Part shown: in pieces, positions 38,057-47,594 of the stretch
Layout: each line of letters starts with the position of its first letter
How positions within the stretch are numbered: the first letter of the stretch is position 1
NCBI RefSeq assembly: GCF_947501425.1
Contig: NZ_CANMVN010000002.1
Location: forward strand, 434,001-498,000
Origin: an uncultured Psychroserpens sp.
Lineage (GTDB): Bacteria > Bacteroidota > Bacteroidia > Flavobacteriales > Flavobacteriaceae
DNA length: 64,000 nt
Direction: 5' to 3'
The notes under the pieces: generated by a model
What the model saw: the letters and a program-made list of their open reading frames with translations, nothing else
Databases searched by the model: none
Told to the model about the DNA's origin: nothing
Translations under genes and position numbers: made by a program

Positions 38057-38146
38057 TGGTGACGTTAATTATTTAAACGAATAACAAAAGTAACACTTTA
38101 GTTAGTAATGAAAAAACCGAAAATCGTAAAATTTATTACGAAAACG

Positions 38147-38629
38147 TTATAGAAAACTTCTATCGAAACCAAGTGGCAGTAAATTGGCAAGCGAGTGTGA
38201 TTTTACAACCTTACCAGAAGTACCCATAAAGTAAATTTCAATAGGTGACTCTTGTTTAAATTCGTATTCTGCTATAGATTGTCTACACGCTCCGCAAGGA
38301 GGAATAGGTGTGCTGGTCTCATGAGTTTGCGATCCAGCAGTGATAGCCATAGATACTATTTTAGCATTAGGAAATTGTGCTCCTGTGTAGTATATAGCAG
38401 TACGTTCGGCACATAAACCTGAAGGATAGGAGGCGTTTTCTTGATTACTACCAGTGATGATCTCACCATTATCAAGTAAAATAGCCGCTCCAACCAAAAA
38501 TTTAGAATAAGGCGCATAGGCCTTTAATCTTGCTTCTTTAGCCTTTTCCATAAGTGACGCTATAGATTTTGGCAATTCATCAAAACTATCAAAAACAATT
38601 AGCTTAGATTCTATATTCACTTCCTTCAT
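38147..38629 (-). CDS. cdd: cytidine deaminase
   Basis: A 160-residue zinc deaminase converting cytidine and deoxycytidine to uridines. Zinc and proton-shuttle motif CAERTAI and the second zinc pair PCGACRQ are both intact. Normal length for the family. It lies between pdhA and porV on the same strand, a neighbourhood also known from other flavobacteria. Confidence 0.95.
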   Translation of the reverse strand: MKEVNIESKLIVFDSFDELPKSIASLMEKAKEARLKAYAPYSKFLVGAAILLDNGEIITGSNQENASYPSGLCAERTAIYYTGAQFPNAKIVSMAITAGSQTHETSTPIPPCGACRQSIAEYEFKQESPIEIYFMGTSGKVVKSHSLANLLPLGFDRSFL

Positions 38630-38645
38630 TACAAACCATTTTAGA

Positions 38646-38680
38646 CAAAAAAACTATTGCTAAAGAACAATAGTTTTTTG
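38646..38680 (-). terminator. terminator of the porU-porV genes
   Basis: CAAAAAACTATTG and CAATAGTTTTTTG form a stem with T-run on the minus strand, 19 bases after the porV stop. Confidence 0.8.
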
Positions 38681-38698
38681 TGTTTTTCTTATTGACTA

Positions 38699-39928
38699 CT
38701 AGTATTCGTCATACTCTCCATCACCAAAATTAAATGTTAGAGAAAAACGCAGTGTGTTTTCTAACGGACTTTGAACTTTAGATGCTGAAAATAGATATGA
38801 TAGATCAATATTAATTGTTGTGTATTTAAATCCAGCTCCTAGAGCAAAAAACTTTCGTGCTCCTTTTTCTTCACTTTCATTAAAATATCCTGCTCTAAAT
38901 GCAAATGAATCTTGATAAAGATACTCTGCACCTAAAGCCCAAGTAAACTCTTTTAATTCTTCACTAAAACCTCCTGGTGCATCACCAAACGATTGAAAAA
39001 TTCCTGACAAGAAACTAACATCATTAGATTGACCTCCTGTTATGATAGTTGGCTCACTTTCGTCTACATCTGGAGTACTTGTATCGTCAGGAGTTTGTTC
39101 CCCATCTCCATTTCTATCCACAAAACCAAATAACGGCGGTGTAGGAACTAATAACTTGGTAATCTCTGCAGTGACAGCTAGCTTATTATAATCATCGAAA
39201 ATAAAATCAAACCCACCACCAATTCTTAAGTTAGTTGGTAAAAAGTTTTCTCTACCTCCATCATCATATTTGATTTTTGGACCTAGATTTTGAATAGCAA
39301 AACCAAAACGGGTTCTACCATTAAAACTGTTGTATGCTTCTTCTTCACTTTGATAATAACCTGATATATCAACACCAAATGATCCTGCTGCTTGTGCATT
39401 GGCATCAACGGCTTGAATTCTTAAATCTGAACGCAAATAACGTAATGCTACAGACATTGCAAACTGATCAGCTAAACGCAATGAATAAGATGCATCTACT
39501 GTAAATTCATTTGGTTTCTCTATTAATGGCTCAGAAAATTCATCTGGACGAATTTCAATTTCACCTAAACCAAAGTATTTAAAACTAAATCCGAAAGAAC
39601 TTCGGTCATCAATTCTATTAAAATAGGTCAAATAAGCAATTGAAATATCATTAACTAATTTACTTAGGTAAGGCGTATAACTTACGGCAATTCCTGATTT
39701 CGCCTCAGAAAATGTGTATTTAGCAGCATTCCATTGTTGTGCATAAGCATCTACTGAAGTTGCTACTCCCATATCTCCCATACCTGCTGAACGCGCATCT
39801 GGTGCTATCAGCATAAATGGAACTCCAGTTGTAATAACTGTAGATTGATTTGGAAAGGTTATTGTTTCCTGGGCATTAGAAAAATTAAATACCGAAAGTG
39901 TAATAAGGGCTAAAATGTATTTTTTCAT
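38699..39928 (-). CDS. porV: type IX secretion outer-membrane protein PorV
   Basis: A 409-residue beta-barrel from the ATG at 39928, the start of a clear signal peptide (MKKYILALITLSVF...SNAQ). The frame goes on to 39964, but those 12 residues would spoil the signal and begin about 8 bases from the predicted transcription start. PorV family blocks PDARSAGMGDMGVA and NAAKYTFSEAKSGIAVSY are present. PorV carries exported substrates from the translocon to the sortase PorU, whose gene is just upstream. Confidence 0.93.
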   Translation of the reverse strand: MKKYILALITLSVFNFSNAQETITFPNQSTVITTGVPFMLIAPDARSAGMGDMGVATSVDAYAQQWNAAKYTFSEAKSGIAVSYTPYLSKLVNDISIAYLTYFNRIDDRSSFGFSFKYFGLGEIEIRPDEFSEPLIEKPNEFTVDASYSLRLADQFAMSVALRYLRSDLRIQAVDANAQAAGSFGVDISGYYQSEEEAYNSFNGRTRFGFAIQNLGPKIKYDDGGRENFLPTNLRIGGGFDFIFDDYNKLAVTAEITKLLVPTPPLFGFVDRNGDGEQTPDDTSTPDVDESEPTIITGGQSNDVSFLSGIFQSFGDAPGGFSEELKEFTWALGAEYLYQDSFAFRAGYFNESEEKGARKFFALGAGFKYTTINIDLSYLFSASKVQSPLENTLRFSLTFNFGDGEYDEY

Positions 39929-39977
39929 CTGTAAATTCATGTTCATTTCAAGGCATTTCCACATTGAATATATTAAG

Positions 39978-40007
39978 CAAATATAATTTATTATTATAGT
40001 ATGACAA
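39978..40007 (-). promoter_or_regulatory. promoter of porV
   Basis: Minus strand: TTG (40005-40007), 19 bases, TATATTTG (39978-39985). The -33 element lies inside the 3' end of porU, so porV can be transcribed independently; predicted leader about 45 bases. Confidence 0.6.
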
Positions 40008-43000
40008 GTTTTTCGATTTTTTCGACTTGTTTATTTAAACGATTGGATCTTACTTTTAGTTTATAAACATAGACACCTTTACCGATTTTATCGCCAAAAT
40101 CATCTCTGCCATCCCAAACTATGTCTTTAGAAAGCGAACTAGTTACCTTTCCACCTCCTGAAGTTTGTCCGTTTAATGTTCTGACTAATTTTCCAGAAAC
40201 AGTAAATATCTGTACTGAAACGTCTAAAACATCAGAACTATTGTGATTGAACCAAAATTCTGTGTAATCTATAAATGGATTTGGATAATTTAAAACGTTA
40301 CTAATCACCAATTCTTCATCTTTATCTCTTACCAAAAACTCAATTTCGGAAGTAGATGAATTATTATAAACGTCCCATGCTTTGAGGGTTAGAGTATGAA
40401 GTCCTGGCTCCAAATCTCTAAATGGATAACTTAATCTTCCGCTTTGATAATCATCAACATTAGCTTGATAATAATCATTTAAAACAAATGGATTCGTTTC
40501 ATCACCATCAATAATTGCTGTAATGTCATGACCAATTCCACTCGCTGTATTTATCCCGTTATCATCTTGAAGTTTAGCAATAAGTGTAGGTTGTTCGTTT
40601 GTAATTCCCCCTGAAACAAAATTCTCATCGTTCATAAAAAGATTAATTACAGGACCTATATTGTCTTCTTCAGCATTTTCATTGATGCCTCCAATTTCAA
40701 TATCAAAATTGTAACCCGACTTATCATCAAGAATATTGTCTTGCTTAGAATAGAAACTCACCTTTCCTGGACCTACAGGTATTCCAATATCTCTAGGCAC
40801 CACAAATTCAAAATCAAATTGACCATTGGTAACTGTGGCCTGACCTTTAAATAAAGTTTCTCCAAGCGTTTTAAAATCAAGTATAATTAAACCATCATCA
40901 TCACTAATTCCATTATTACCCAGCGTTTGCCTTTCAATTTCTTTATCGAAAACAGTTGCAGTAACAATACCATTGTAATTGGATAGAAAGTTTCCTGAAG
41001 AATCATAAAGTTCACCAGACATTTTCACTCTATCTAGTGCTTTTAATGGTTCGTTAAAAGCATCGACAGGTGTATCATTAACTTGAGTTAATCTAATTTC
41101 AGGTCTAGGAAATGCTAATTTCATTGCTGGATCTCCAATAAAGAATACCAATGGTTTTTGCGGACTTCCAGACACGCCGTCGTCGTTTTTAGTAAGTCTT
41201 AGTGCTTCAGCCATAGTTGGATATTCTATAGACCCATAATTAAATAAATATTCGTCGAGAATTTCGTTGAAAGTCACACCAACAGTAACAAAAATTTGTC
41301 TAGTAGTGGTGATCAATGCTATGGCTCCACCTTCTTTATTCCAATAGGTAAACTCTCCTGCTGTAGGTCTTTGCGGATTATCAAATTTGGTATATTCGCA
41401 TGTAACTGTTACAAAGAGGTTAAACTTACAGATGTTTCTAATATCTTGGGCGTCTACCTTTGTAAAAATTCGTTCAGCAGCCAGACCATCCTCTCCTCCA
41501 TGACCAAAATAATTGACCACAAGTGCTCCTACTTCCAATGCATCTTTTAGTGCCTGATTCACCACAGGATAACGCTCTCCACTAGCAGTAGCTTGCTGTT
41601 GGTAGGAGTCTGTGTGAATCTTGATAACATTCATAAATGGTTTTTCATCTGTTACTTCATTACCAATCTCATCGGTTGTATTCTGTAATACTTTTTCCCA
41701 AGCTTTATCTACATCATCAGAAACAACAACAAAGTTATTCCTCCAACTCCCAAAAGCCTCTTCTCCATAATAGCCTTCAATTTTGTCTACTAGTTCTTTT
41801 GCTCTTTGAGGTGAATCTGCTAGTATTCTACCTACAGCAATATCCAAACGCTCCTGACTTTCCATAAGTCCTTCATTTTCGTCCATCATTCCGTAGAAAT
41901 CATCAGATATAAATGAAGATGTTAAACTAAAACTTTGTTTAGAATTCCAGATAGGTACAATATTAGTGTTATTTGAAATTCTGTCTTTATAATCGTAAGA
42001 CGCATCTCCAAAAAGACATACGTATTTTATTCGCCTACTCGGACTACTCGCATTGTGATATACATAACGTATTAGATTTCTAATTGCAGAAATATCCTGA
42101 TTTCCAGAACTGAACTCTGCATAGATTTGATCAAGTGTGACAACTTTTACATTTAGATTATACTTATCTCTATTAATTTGAGCCAACCTTTCTGCCTGAG
42201 AGCTGTAATTGCTTCTAGCAACAATTATGTAATCAATATCTTGAAATTCTCCTTGTTCGTTTAAAAAAATGGTTCCTTTGATATTTTGATTACTTACACT
42301 CGTATTAGCATCTCTTGATGGTTGGAAATAATCTAAATTAGATACCGTAATATACCGTTTACTTTCTCCAGCGACATCTTTAAAACTCAATGTTTGACTT
42401 TGGTCGGTATTTATAACCGACTTCACATTATACTTGTCTGTAATATCCCAGACTTCCTGGAGGTTATTTGCATTTGATATTGTGTACTCTGCAATTCCTG
42501 GATTGAGAGCAACGTCATTGTTTTTAAATACGAACTGAGAACCTTCAAAAATCAATCCTCTGGTAGCTTCTATTGAAATGTAATCCAGATAGCCTAATGC
42601 TGAAGGGTTACCGTTATTATCATATACAAGGTCAACAGTTACCTCTGAAGATGGTAAGTTTACATCATTTTGATAGGTACTCGAGAAAGCCAATATAGGA
42701 TCATCAACTACAGAAAAACTAAGTGTTCCAGCCAGATTACCATTCAACACGACCTGCATGTTAGTTGCTGTACTTTCACTAACACCTGCCGCAAGAACTT
42801 TGACATTAGCTGGCTCAGTAGATACTATGTTAGGAAAACTAAAGTTAAAGGTTCTTTCATTTTCAACATCAAAGCGCTCACCAAACCATCTTCTACCAAT
42901 CTTTGCTAAATTATTCTCATCGACCTCGTGGAACTGATAATCCTGAAAGGTATTAACTTCTATAGTCACCTCATCTTGCGGTTGATTTAATAGCTCAATA

Positions 43001-43836
43001 CGTTTACCTGGACCACTACCTAAATTGATAAAATAATATGATTTATCAGAATAGAGATTGATATTAGTATCACTTTCCTGATTGTATTCTGTAGGACCTT
43101 CGGCATAAAACAATATGTAGTCATCATCATTAAAAACACCATCTTCCTCGCCAACAAACCGTATAGCATTCTCTGTGAGATCTAAAGGATAAAACTCGCT
43201 ATTAGCCATTGGAAGCATAGCGCCTCCATTTCCGTAAACTCTAATAGATCTTGGATCTACATTAGTATTTACTCCAATAGAATTGAGAAATCCTTTACTC
43301 AATCTAAACACACCCGATTTATCTACATAGAACTTATGCCATGTTCCAGAGCTTAGTACCGAATTTGTAATTTCATTTATATTTTGTGAACTTCTATTTA
43401 AACTTCCGTATTGATAGGTAACCGAAAAGCTAGTTACTTTTTTATAAACACCTCTATCATTAATAATTGGTGTTAGTTCTAAATAGGCCGACACCTTATC
43501 TCTATCAATAGCATTCTTTAATGTAATATTAGGTGCATTAGGAATAGTAGATAGTGGAATATCTTTAAGTTCAGATACACTAATGTTAGCATAAGCAACT
43601 TGTGTGAGCTCTACAGAATTCTCATTAATTCTTGACGTTTCCTCCCATTGAGTAGAAAACACCAAACCCCTTTCATAGGTGAAATTAAAATACTTTGTTT
43701 CAAAACTTGGAACCTCAATCTCTGAGTTAGCAGTTTCTAAAGTTCTGGTACCATTCCATAAGATATCAAACTGTTTCTCTTGAGAATAACTAAAAAATGA
43801 AATGATAGATAGAAGTAATAGTAAATATTTTTTCAT
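39994..43836 (-). CDS. porU: type IX secretion system sortase PorU
   Basis: A 1280-residue gingipain-like (C25) peptidase that cuts the sorting tail of exported proteins and links them to the surface. Signal peptide 1-18 (ending FSYSQ). The catalytic pair is H779 (NYFGHGGEDG) and C813 (TVTCEYTK). From about 1195 it has its own C-terminal sandwich (LNYPNPFIDYTEFWF, then GKGVYVYKLKV), as in other PorU proteins, which is kept and not cleaved. Divergent from gldJ and upstream of porV, the same order as in Flavobacterium johnsoniae. Confidence 0.95.
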   Translation of the reverse strand: MKKYLLLLLSIISFFSYSQEKQFDILWNGTRTLETANSEIEVPSFETKYFNFTYERGLVFSTQWEETSRINENSVELTQVAYANISVSELKDIPLSTIPNAPNITLKNAIDRDKVSAYLELTPIINDRGVYKKVTSFSVTYQYGSLNRSSQNINEITNSVLSSGTWHKFYVDKSGVFRLSKGFLNSIGVNTNVDPRSIRVYGNGGAMLPMANSEFYPLDLTENAIRFVGEEDGVFNDDDYILFYAEGPTEYNQESDTNINLYSDKSYYFINLGSGPGKRIELLNQPQDEVTIEVNTFQDYQFHEVDENNLAKIGRRWFGERFDVENERTFNFSFPNIVSTEPANVKVLAAGVSESTATNMQVVLNGNLAGTLSFSVVDDPILAFSSTYQNDVNLPSSEVTVDLVYDNNGNPSALGYLDYISIEATRGLIFEGSQFVFKNNDVALNPGIAEYTISNANNLQEVWDITDKYNVKSVINTDQSQTLSFKDVAGESKRYITVSNLDYFQPSRDANTSVSNQNIKGTIFLNEQGEFQDIDYIIVARSNYSSQAERLAQINRDKYNLNVKVVTLDQIYAEFSSGNQDISAIRNLIRYVYHNASSPSRRIKYVCLFGDASYDYKDRISNNTNIVPIWNSKQSFSLTSSFISDDFYGMMDENEGLMESQERLDIAVGRILADSPQRAKELVDKIEGYYGEEAFGSWRNNFVVVSDDVDKAWEKVLQNTTDEIGNEVTDEKPFMNVIKIHTDSYQQQATASGERYPVVNQALKDALEVGALVVNYFGHGGEDGLAAERIFTKVDAQDIRNICKFNLFVTVTCEYTKFDNPQRPTAGEFTYWNKEGGAIALITTTRQIFVTVGVTFNEILDEYLFNYGSIEYPTMAEALRLTKNDDGVSGSPQKPLVFFIGDPAMKLAFPRPEIRLTQVNDTPVDAFNEPLKALDRVKMSGELYDSSGNFLSNYNGIVTATVFDKEIERQTLGNNGISDDDGLIILDFKTLGETLFKGQATVTNGQFDFEFVVPRDIGIPVGPGKVSFYSKQDNILDDKSGYNFDIEIGGINENAEEDNIGPVINLFMNDENFVSGGITNEQPTLIAKLQDDNGINTASGIGHDITAIIDGDETNPFVLNDYYQANVDDYQSGRLSYPFRDLEPGLHTLTLKAWDVYNNSSTSEIEFLVRDKDEELVISNVLNYPNPFIDYTEFWFNHNSSDVLDVSVQIFTVSGKLVRTLNGQTSGGGKVTSSLSKDIVWDGRDDFGDKIGKGVYVYKLKVRSNRLNKQVEKIEKLVIL

Positions 43837-43888
43837 AGTAAAATAACGTCTATAAACTCATGATATTATAGAGTCTCAATTTTTTATT

Positions 43889-43918
43889 CAAAATTACAAC
43901 AATAATTAATTTATTCAA
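43889..43918 (-). promoter_or_regulatory. promoter of porU
   Basis: Minus strand: TTG (43916-43918), 19 bases, TAATTTTG (43889-43896), about 53 bases before the start codon. Confidence 0.6.
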
Positions 43919-44011
43919 TCGTTATTAAGAACAAAATACATCGATAAACTGGTCAAAAATCCGTTATTGTGTACAAAAAAGAGGATGAAATGCAACTTTT
44001 TTTGCATGAAT

Positions 44012-44041
44012 TTGCCAAAAAATGTTGTTAGTTTACCTTTA
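44012..44041 (+). promoter_or_regulatory. promoter of gldJ
   Basis: TTG (44012-44014), 19 bases, TACCTTTA (44034-44041); the last base differs from the TAnnTTTG consensus. It lies back to back with the porU promoter in a 252-base divergent gap that holds no gene. Confidence 0.45.
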
Positions 44042-44088
44042 ATTACTATATTGCGTCTCTAAAATTAAAACTAGCTTACTTAAAAAGT

Positions 44089-45774
44089 ATGGATATGAAA
44101 AACGTCTTAAACCTAAGGATACTATTAGCCCTAGTACTATCTTTAACAATTGTTAGCTGTAGCAGAAACTCTTCTTCTAAGAACATGTCTAGAGCAACAG
44201 GATGGAAAATCAACGATAAAAATGGTGGTTTCCAGTACAATGACAAATTTCAAGAGCAAGAAACTGGACCTGGTCTAGTATTCGTAGAAGGTGGAACTTT
44301 CACAATGGGAAAAGTTCAGGATGATGTCATGCATGACTGGAACAATTCTCCAAACCAACAACATATTCAATCATTCTACATGGATGAATCTGAGGTAACA
44401 AATAAAATGTATACCGAGTATCTTGATTGGATTAAAAGAACTTATCCGCCAGAAGAAGAAAATTATAGATTAATTTACGAAGGTGCTTTACCAGACACCT
44501 TAGTTTGGAGAAATCGTTTAGGCTATGCTGAAATGATGACTGAAAATTACTTACGTCATCCAGGTTATGGAGAATATCCTGTTGTTGGTGTAAGCTGGAT
44601 CCAAGCTGTAGAATTTGCTAACTGGAGAACAGACAGAGTTGCAGAAATGGATTTACAAAATGCTGGTTACTTAGAAAGAGATTCGCATTTATCATCATCT
44701 GCAGAAAGCAATTTCAACGTTGATACTTATATTAACGCGCCAACATTAACATACGGTGGAAATGATTCAATTATCAATCCGGAGAAATCCAGACGTAGAG
44801 TACAAACTACTGCTTCCGGAGATACTATAAACACATACGCTAGAAGAGAATCTGGTATTATTTCTCCAGATTACAGACTACCAACAGAAGCAGAATGGGA
44901 ATATGCAGCACTTGGATTAAGTGAATTGAGAAGTTATAATGTTTACAGAGGTCGTAAGAAATATCCATGGGACGGTCAATATACACGTTCTGGAAATCGT
45001 AAAACAAGAGGTGATCAATTAGCTAACTTCAAACAGGGTAAAGGTGATTACGGTGGAATTGCTGGTTGGTCTGATGATGGAGCTGATATTACAGCTCAAG
45101 TAATGTCTTACGAGCCAAATGACTATGGATTATACGATATGGCTGGTAATGTTGCCGAATGGGTTGCTGATGTTTATAGACCTATTGTAGATGACGAGTT
45201 TAACGACTTTAACTACTACAGAGGTAATGTATATACCAAAAATGCAATTAATGAAGATGGTACTGTAAAAGTAGTGACTCCTGAAGAAATTGTTTTTGAT
45301 ACATTAGCTAACGGAAAGATTATTGCTAGAAACTTACCTGGTGAAATTTTACAAGTAGGTGTAGATGAAAATGAAACCTATTTAAGAACTAACTTTGATA
45401 AAAGCGATAACAGAAACTACAGAGATGGAGATGTAAGATCGTCTCGTCAATATGCTGATAGTTTTGATGAAGAAGATACAGATGAGACTGAAAGCATGAC
45501 TCGTAAAATGTATAATTCTCCAAAACACAATATCGAAAGAGACTCAACAGGAAATGTTATCAAAGAATACGATACTTCTAATCAAAGAACATCTTTAATT
45601 AACGATCAAGTTCGTGTTTACAAAGGTGGTTCATGGAAAGATAGAGCATATTGGATTGATCCAGCTCAACGTAGATATTTCCCACAAGATATGGCTACAG
45701 ATTACATTGGATTTAGATGTGCAATGTCAAGAGTAGGATCTAAATCGCAAGGAAAAGGAAAGAAAAGAAATTAA
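44089..45774 (+). CDS. gldJ: gliding motility lipoprotein GldJ
   Basis: A 561-residue lipoprotein (signal ending TIVSC). The main part is a formylglycine-generating-enzyme-like (SUMF1) fold in two blocks: FVEGGTFTMGKVQ near 65 and the late KGGSWKDRAYW ... GFRCAMSR. The catalytic cysteines of true sulfatase modifiers are not evident, as expected for GldJ. Known role: essential for gliding and for stability of the GldK rings of the type IX machine. Start could be the first or second ATG (44089 or 44095). Basic end GKGKKRN. Confidence 0.95.
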   Translation: MDMKNVLNLRILLALVLSLTIVSCSRNSSSKNMSRATGWKINDKNGGFQYNDKFQEQETGPGLVFVEGGTFTMGKVQDDVMHDWNNSPNQQHIQSFYMDESEVTNKMYTEYLDWIKRTYPPEEENYRLIYEGALPDTLVWRNRLGYAEMMTENYLRHPGYGEYPVVGVSWIQAVEFANWRTDRVAEMDLQNAGYLERDSHLSSSAESNFNVDTYINAPTLTYGGNDSIINPEKSRRRVQTTASGDTINTYARRESGIISPDYRLPTEAEWEYAALGLSELRSYNVYRGRKKYPWDGQYTRSGNRKTRGDQLANFKQGKGDYGGIAGWSDDGADITAQVMSYEPNDYGLYDMAGNVAEWVADVYRPIVDDEFNDFNYYRGNVYTKNAINEDGTVKVVTPEEIVFDTLANGKIIARNLPGEILQVGVDENETYLRTNFDKSDNRNYRDGDVRSSRQYADSFDEEDTDETESMTRKMYNSPKHNIERDSTGNVIKEYDTSNQRTSLINDQVRVYKGGSWKDRAYWIDPAQRRYFPQDMATDYIGFRCAMSRVGSKSQGKGKKRN

Positions 45775-45793
45775 TCTTTTATTCAAATAATAT

Positions 45794-45827
45794 AAAGCCT
45801 TAATCATTTTTGATTAGGGCTTTTTTA
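45794..45827 (+). terminator. terminator of gldJ
   Basis: AAAGCCTTAATCA-tttt-TGATTAGGGCTTT plus T-run; 20 bases after the stop and 14 bases before murF, so murF needs its own promoter or readthrough. Confidence 0.85.
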
Positions 45828-45840
45828 TTACATTTATTTC

Positions 45841-47109
45841 ATGGAATTAGAAACTATTTATAAGTACTTCCTGAAGTGTCGTACTGTTTGTACAGATACA
45901 AGAAAGATCACACCTAAATGTATGTTCTTCGCTTTAAAAGGTGACAATTTTAATGGTAATACGTTTGCCAAAGATGCCTTAGCAAAAGGCGCTTCATTTG
46001 CTGTAATAGATGAAAAAAAACAACAAATAAATAACCAACAGTATATTCTCGTTACTGACGTTTTAAAGACATTACAGGATCTTGCAACACTTCATCGTAA
46101 AATGCTCAACATTCCAATAATCTCGTTAACTGGAAGCAATGGCAAAACAACCACCAAAGAGCTTATTAATTCTGTGCTCTCAAAAAAATATAATACTACT
46201 GCTACTGTGGGAAATTTAAATAATCATATTGGAGTTCCTCTCACATTACTAAGTATGGACAATGCTACTGAAATTGGCATTGTGGAAATGGGTGCTAATC
46301 ATCAAAAAGAAATAGAGTTCCTTTGTGATATTGCTTTACCAGATTACGGATTGATAACAAACTTCGGAAAAGCTCATCTTGAAGGGTTTGGAGGAGTTGA
46401 AGGTGTTATTAAAGGTAAGTCTGAGCTTTATGTGCATTTGAAAGCTCATAACAAGACCATATTTATCAATCAAAATGATGACTTACAAGTAAAACAAGCA
46501 GGTGATTATGACAACTTAATTCGGTTTGGATCAGACACAACATTACTTAAATCGCAACCATTTGTAAATCTAGCATACAAAAAACATAAAATTCAAACCC
46601 ATTTAACGGGTGCTTATAACTATAACAATATATGTATAGCCATTGCCCTTGGTGAGTATTTTAATGTTGAAGAGCAAGACATCATTGATGCTATTGAAAA
46701 CTACATCCCAAGCAATAACAGGTCTCAAATTATTGAAAAAAACGGACACCATATCATCTTAGATGCCTACAATGCAAATCCCTCTAGTATGTTAGCAGCT
46801 TTATCAAACTTTGAACAACAAGACAGTCAAAACAAAATAGCTATTTTGGGAGATATGTTTGAGTTAGGTGCAGATGCAAAAATGGAGCATCAATCTATTG
46901 CAGATTTGGCAAATACACTGGCATTAGAGCACTTGATCTTAGTTGGTGAAAACTTTTTTAATATTGAGCATAAACACAATAATACATCCTATTTTAATAC
47001 TTACGAGGAGTTAAAAACAGCATTTCAAGCGTTTAAATTTAAAAATAAGATGATCTTGATCAAAGGCTCCAGAGGCATGGCTTTAGAGCGTATATTAGAA
47101 CTTCTATAG
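45841..47109 (+). CDS. murF: UDP-N-acetylmuramoyl-tripeptide--D-alanyl-D-alanine ligase
   Basis: A 422-residue Mur ligase that adds D-Ala-D-Ala in the last cytoplasmic step of peptidoglycan precursor synthesis. ATP loop SLTGSNGKTTTKE (about 98-110), GIVEMGANHQKEI (central domain) and the late LDAYNANPSSM substrate block identify MurF. Located after gldJ, as in other flavobacteria. Start ATG 45841 directly after the gldJ terminator. Confidence 0.95.
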   Translation: MELETIYKYFLKCRTVCTDTRKITPKCMFFALKGDNFNGNTFAKDALAKGASFAVIDEKKQQINNQQYILVTDVLKTLQDLATLHRKMLNIPIISLTGSNGKTTTKELINSVLSKKYNTTATVGNLNNHIGVPLTLLSMDNATEIGIVEMGANHQKEIEFLCDIALPDYGLITNFGKAHLEGFGGVEGVIKGKSELYVHLKAHNKTIFINQNDDLQVKQAGDYDNLIRFGSDTTLLKSQPFVNLAYKKHKIQTHLTGAYNYNNICIAIALGEYFNVEEQDIIDAIENYIPSNNRSQIIEKNGHHIILDAYNANPSSMLAALSNFEQQDSQNKIAILGDMFELGADAKMEHQSIADLANTLALEHLILVGENFFNIEHKHNNTSYFNTYEELKTAFQAFKFKNKMILIKGSRGMALERILELL

Positions 47110-47172
47110 GAGTTACAGCTCGCAATGAACTTATAATTAATTCCAAATCAAATTCACTGCTGAAGATAGAAC

Positions 47173-47306
47173 ATCGAAAACGATTTTATTTTTTCTATTT
47201 GAGACACCTAAAAAGCATTGCTTTGGGTGGATTAACTTCGTTGATCCAGATAAAACCCAATTCTGAAAATAGAAAATACCTAATCGAAAACGATTTTATT
47301 TTTTCT
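47173..47306. repeat. 24-base direct repeat pair with hairpin domains
   Basis: The sequence from ATCGAAAACGATTT through ATTTTTTCT occurs identically at 47173-47196 and 47283-47306, exactly 110 bases apart. Each copy opens with ATCG-aaaa-CGAT. After copy 1 come two further hairpins with one wobble each: CACCTAAA...TTTGGGTG (47205-47230) and GGATTAAC-ttc-GTTGATCC. They are enclosed by TTTTCTATTT and its complement near 47266-47280, giving a clover-like fold. No gene is visible in 47110-47387. Confidence 0.7.
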
Positions 47307-47355
47307 TTTGGTGACATCTTCAAAGAGATACTTTGGATGTCTCCAAAAGAAAAAA
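47299..47355. repeat. long inverted repeat (20-base arms) before the tRNA-Val terminator
   Basis: Arms 47299-47318 (from TTTTTTCTTTTGGTGACATC) and 47336-47355 (GATGTCTCCAAAAGAAAAAA) pair with one mismatch; CAAAG-agata-CTTTG continues the stem inside. It belongs to repeat copy 2 of the pair described above. Confidence 0.8.
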
Positions 47356-47377
47356 TCTACACTTTCGTGTAGATTTT
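47352..47377 (-). terminator. terminator after tRNA-Val(GAC)
   Basis: Minus strand: AAAATCTACAC-GAAA-GTGTAGATTTT followed by T-rich sequence; 11-base stem with a GNRA loop, 10 bases beyond the tRNA. Confidence 0.85.
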
Positions 47378-47387
47378 CTGCTTGTTG

Positions 47388-47462
47388 TGGGTCATACTGG
47401 ATTCGAACCAGTGACTTCTACCCTGTCAAGGTAACACTCTAAACCAACTGAGTTAATGACCC
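47388..47462 (-). tRNA. tRNA-Val (anticodon GAC)
   Basis: 75 bases fold into a full cloverleaf on the minus strand: acceptor GGGTCAT/ATGACCC, D stem ACTC/GAGT, anticodon arm TTACC-TTGACAG-GGTAG, T arm ACTGG-TTCGAAT-CCAGT and discriminator A. CCA is not encoded. It is second in a tandem pair of valine tRNAs; no promoter is visible in the 43 bases between them. Confidence 0.95.
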
Positions 47463-47478
47463 ATACTTCTAAAACCAA

Positions 47479-47502
47479 AAAAGTCTACATTTCTGTAGAC
47501 TT
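47479..47502 (-). terminator. terminator-like hairpin between the two tRNA-Val genes
   Basis: Minus strand: AAGTCTACA-GAAA-TGTAGACTT and T-run. Same design (GAAA loop) as the hairpin after the second tRNA; it may be a partial terminator or a processing mark since the second tRNA lacks an evident promoter. Confidence 0.75.
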
Positions 47503-47505
47503 CTG

Positions 47506-47580
47506 TGGGCGCGAAGGGATTCGAACCCCTGACCCCTTGGGTGTAAACCAAGTGCTCTGAACCAACTGAGCTACGCGCCC
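47506..47580 (-). tRNA. tRNA-Val (anticodon TAC)
   Basis: 75 bases, minus strand: acceptor GGGCGCG/CGCGCCC, D stem GCTC/GAGC, anticodon arm CTTGG-TTTACAC-CCAAG, T arm AGGGG-TTCGAAT-CCCTT, discriminator A; CCA not encoded. First of the tandem pair, directly after a good promoter. Confidence 0.96.
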
Positions 47581-47594
47581 TAAATATTGGACTG

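Noticed and set aside
39929-39964. 12-residue extension of PorV
   Set aside because: It would begin about 8 bases after the predicted transcription start and places polar residues before the signal peptide.
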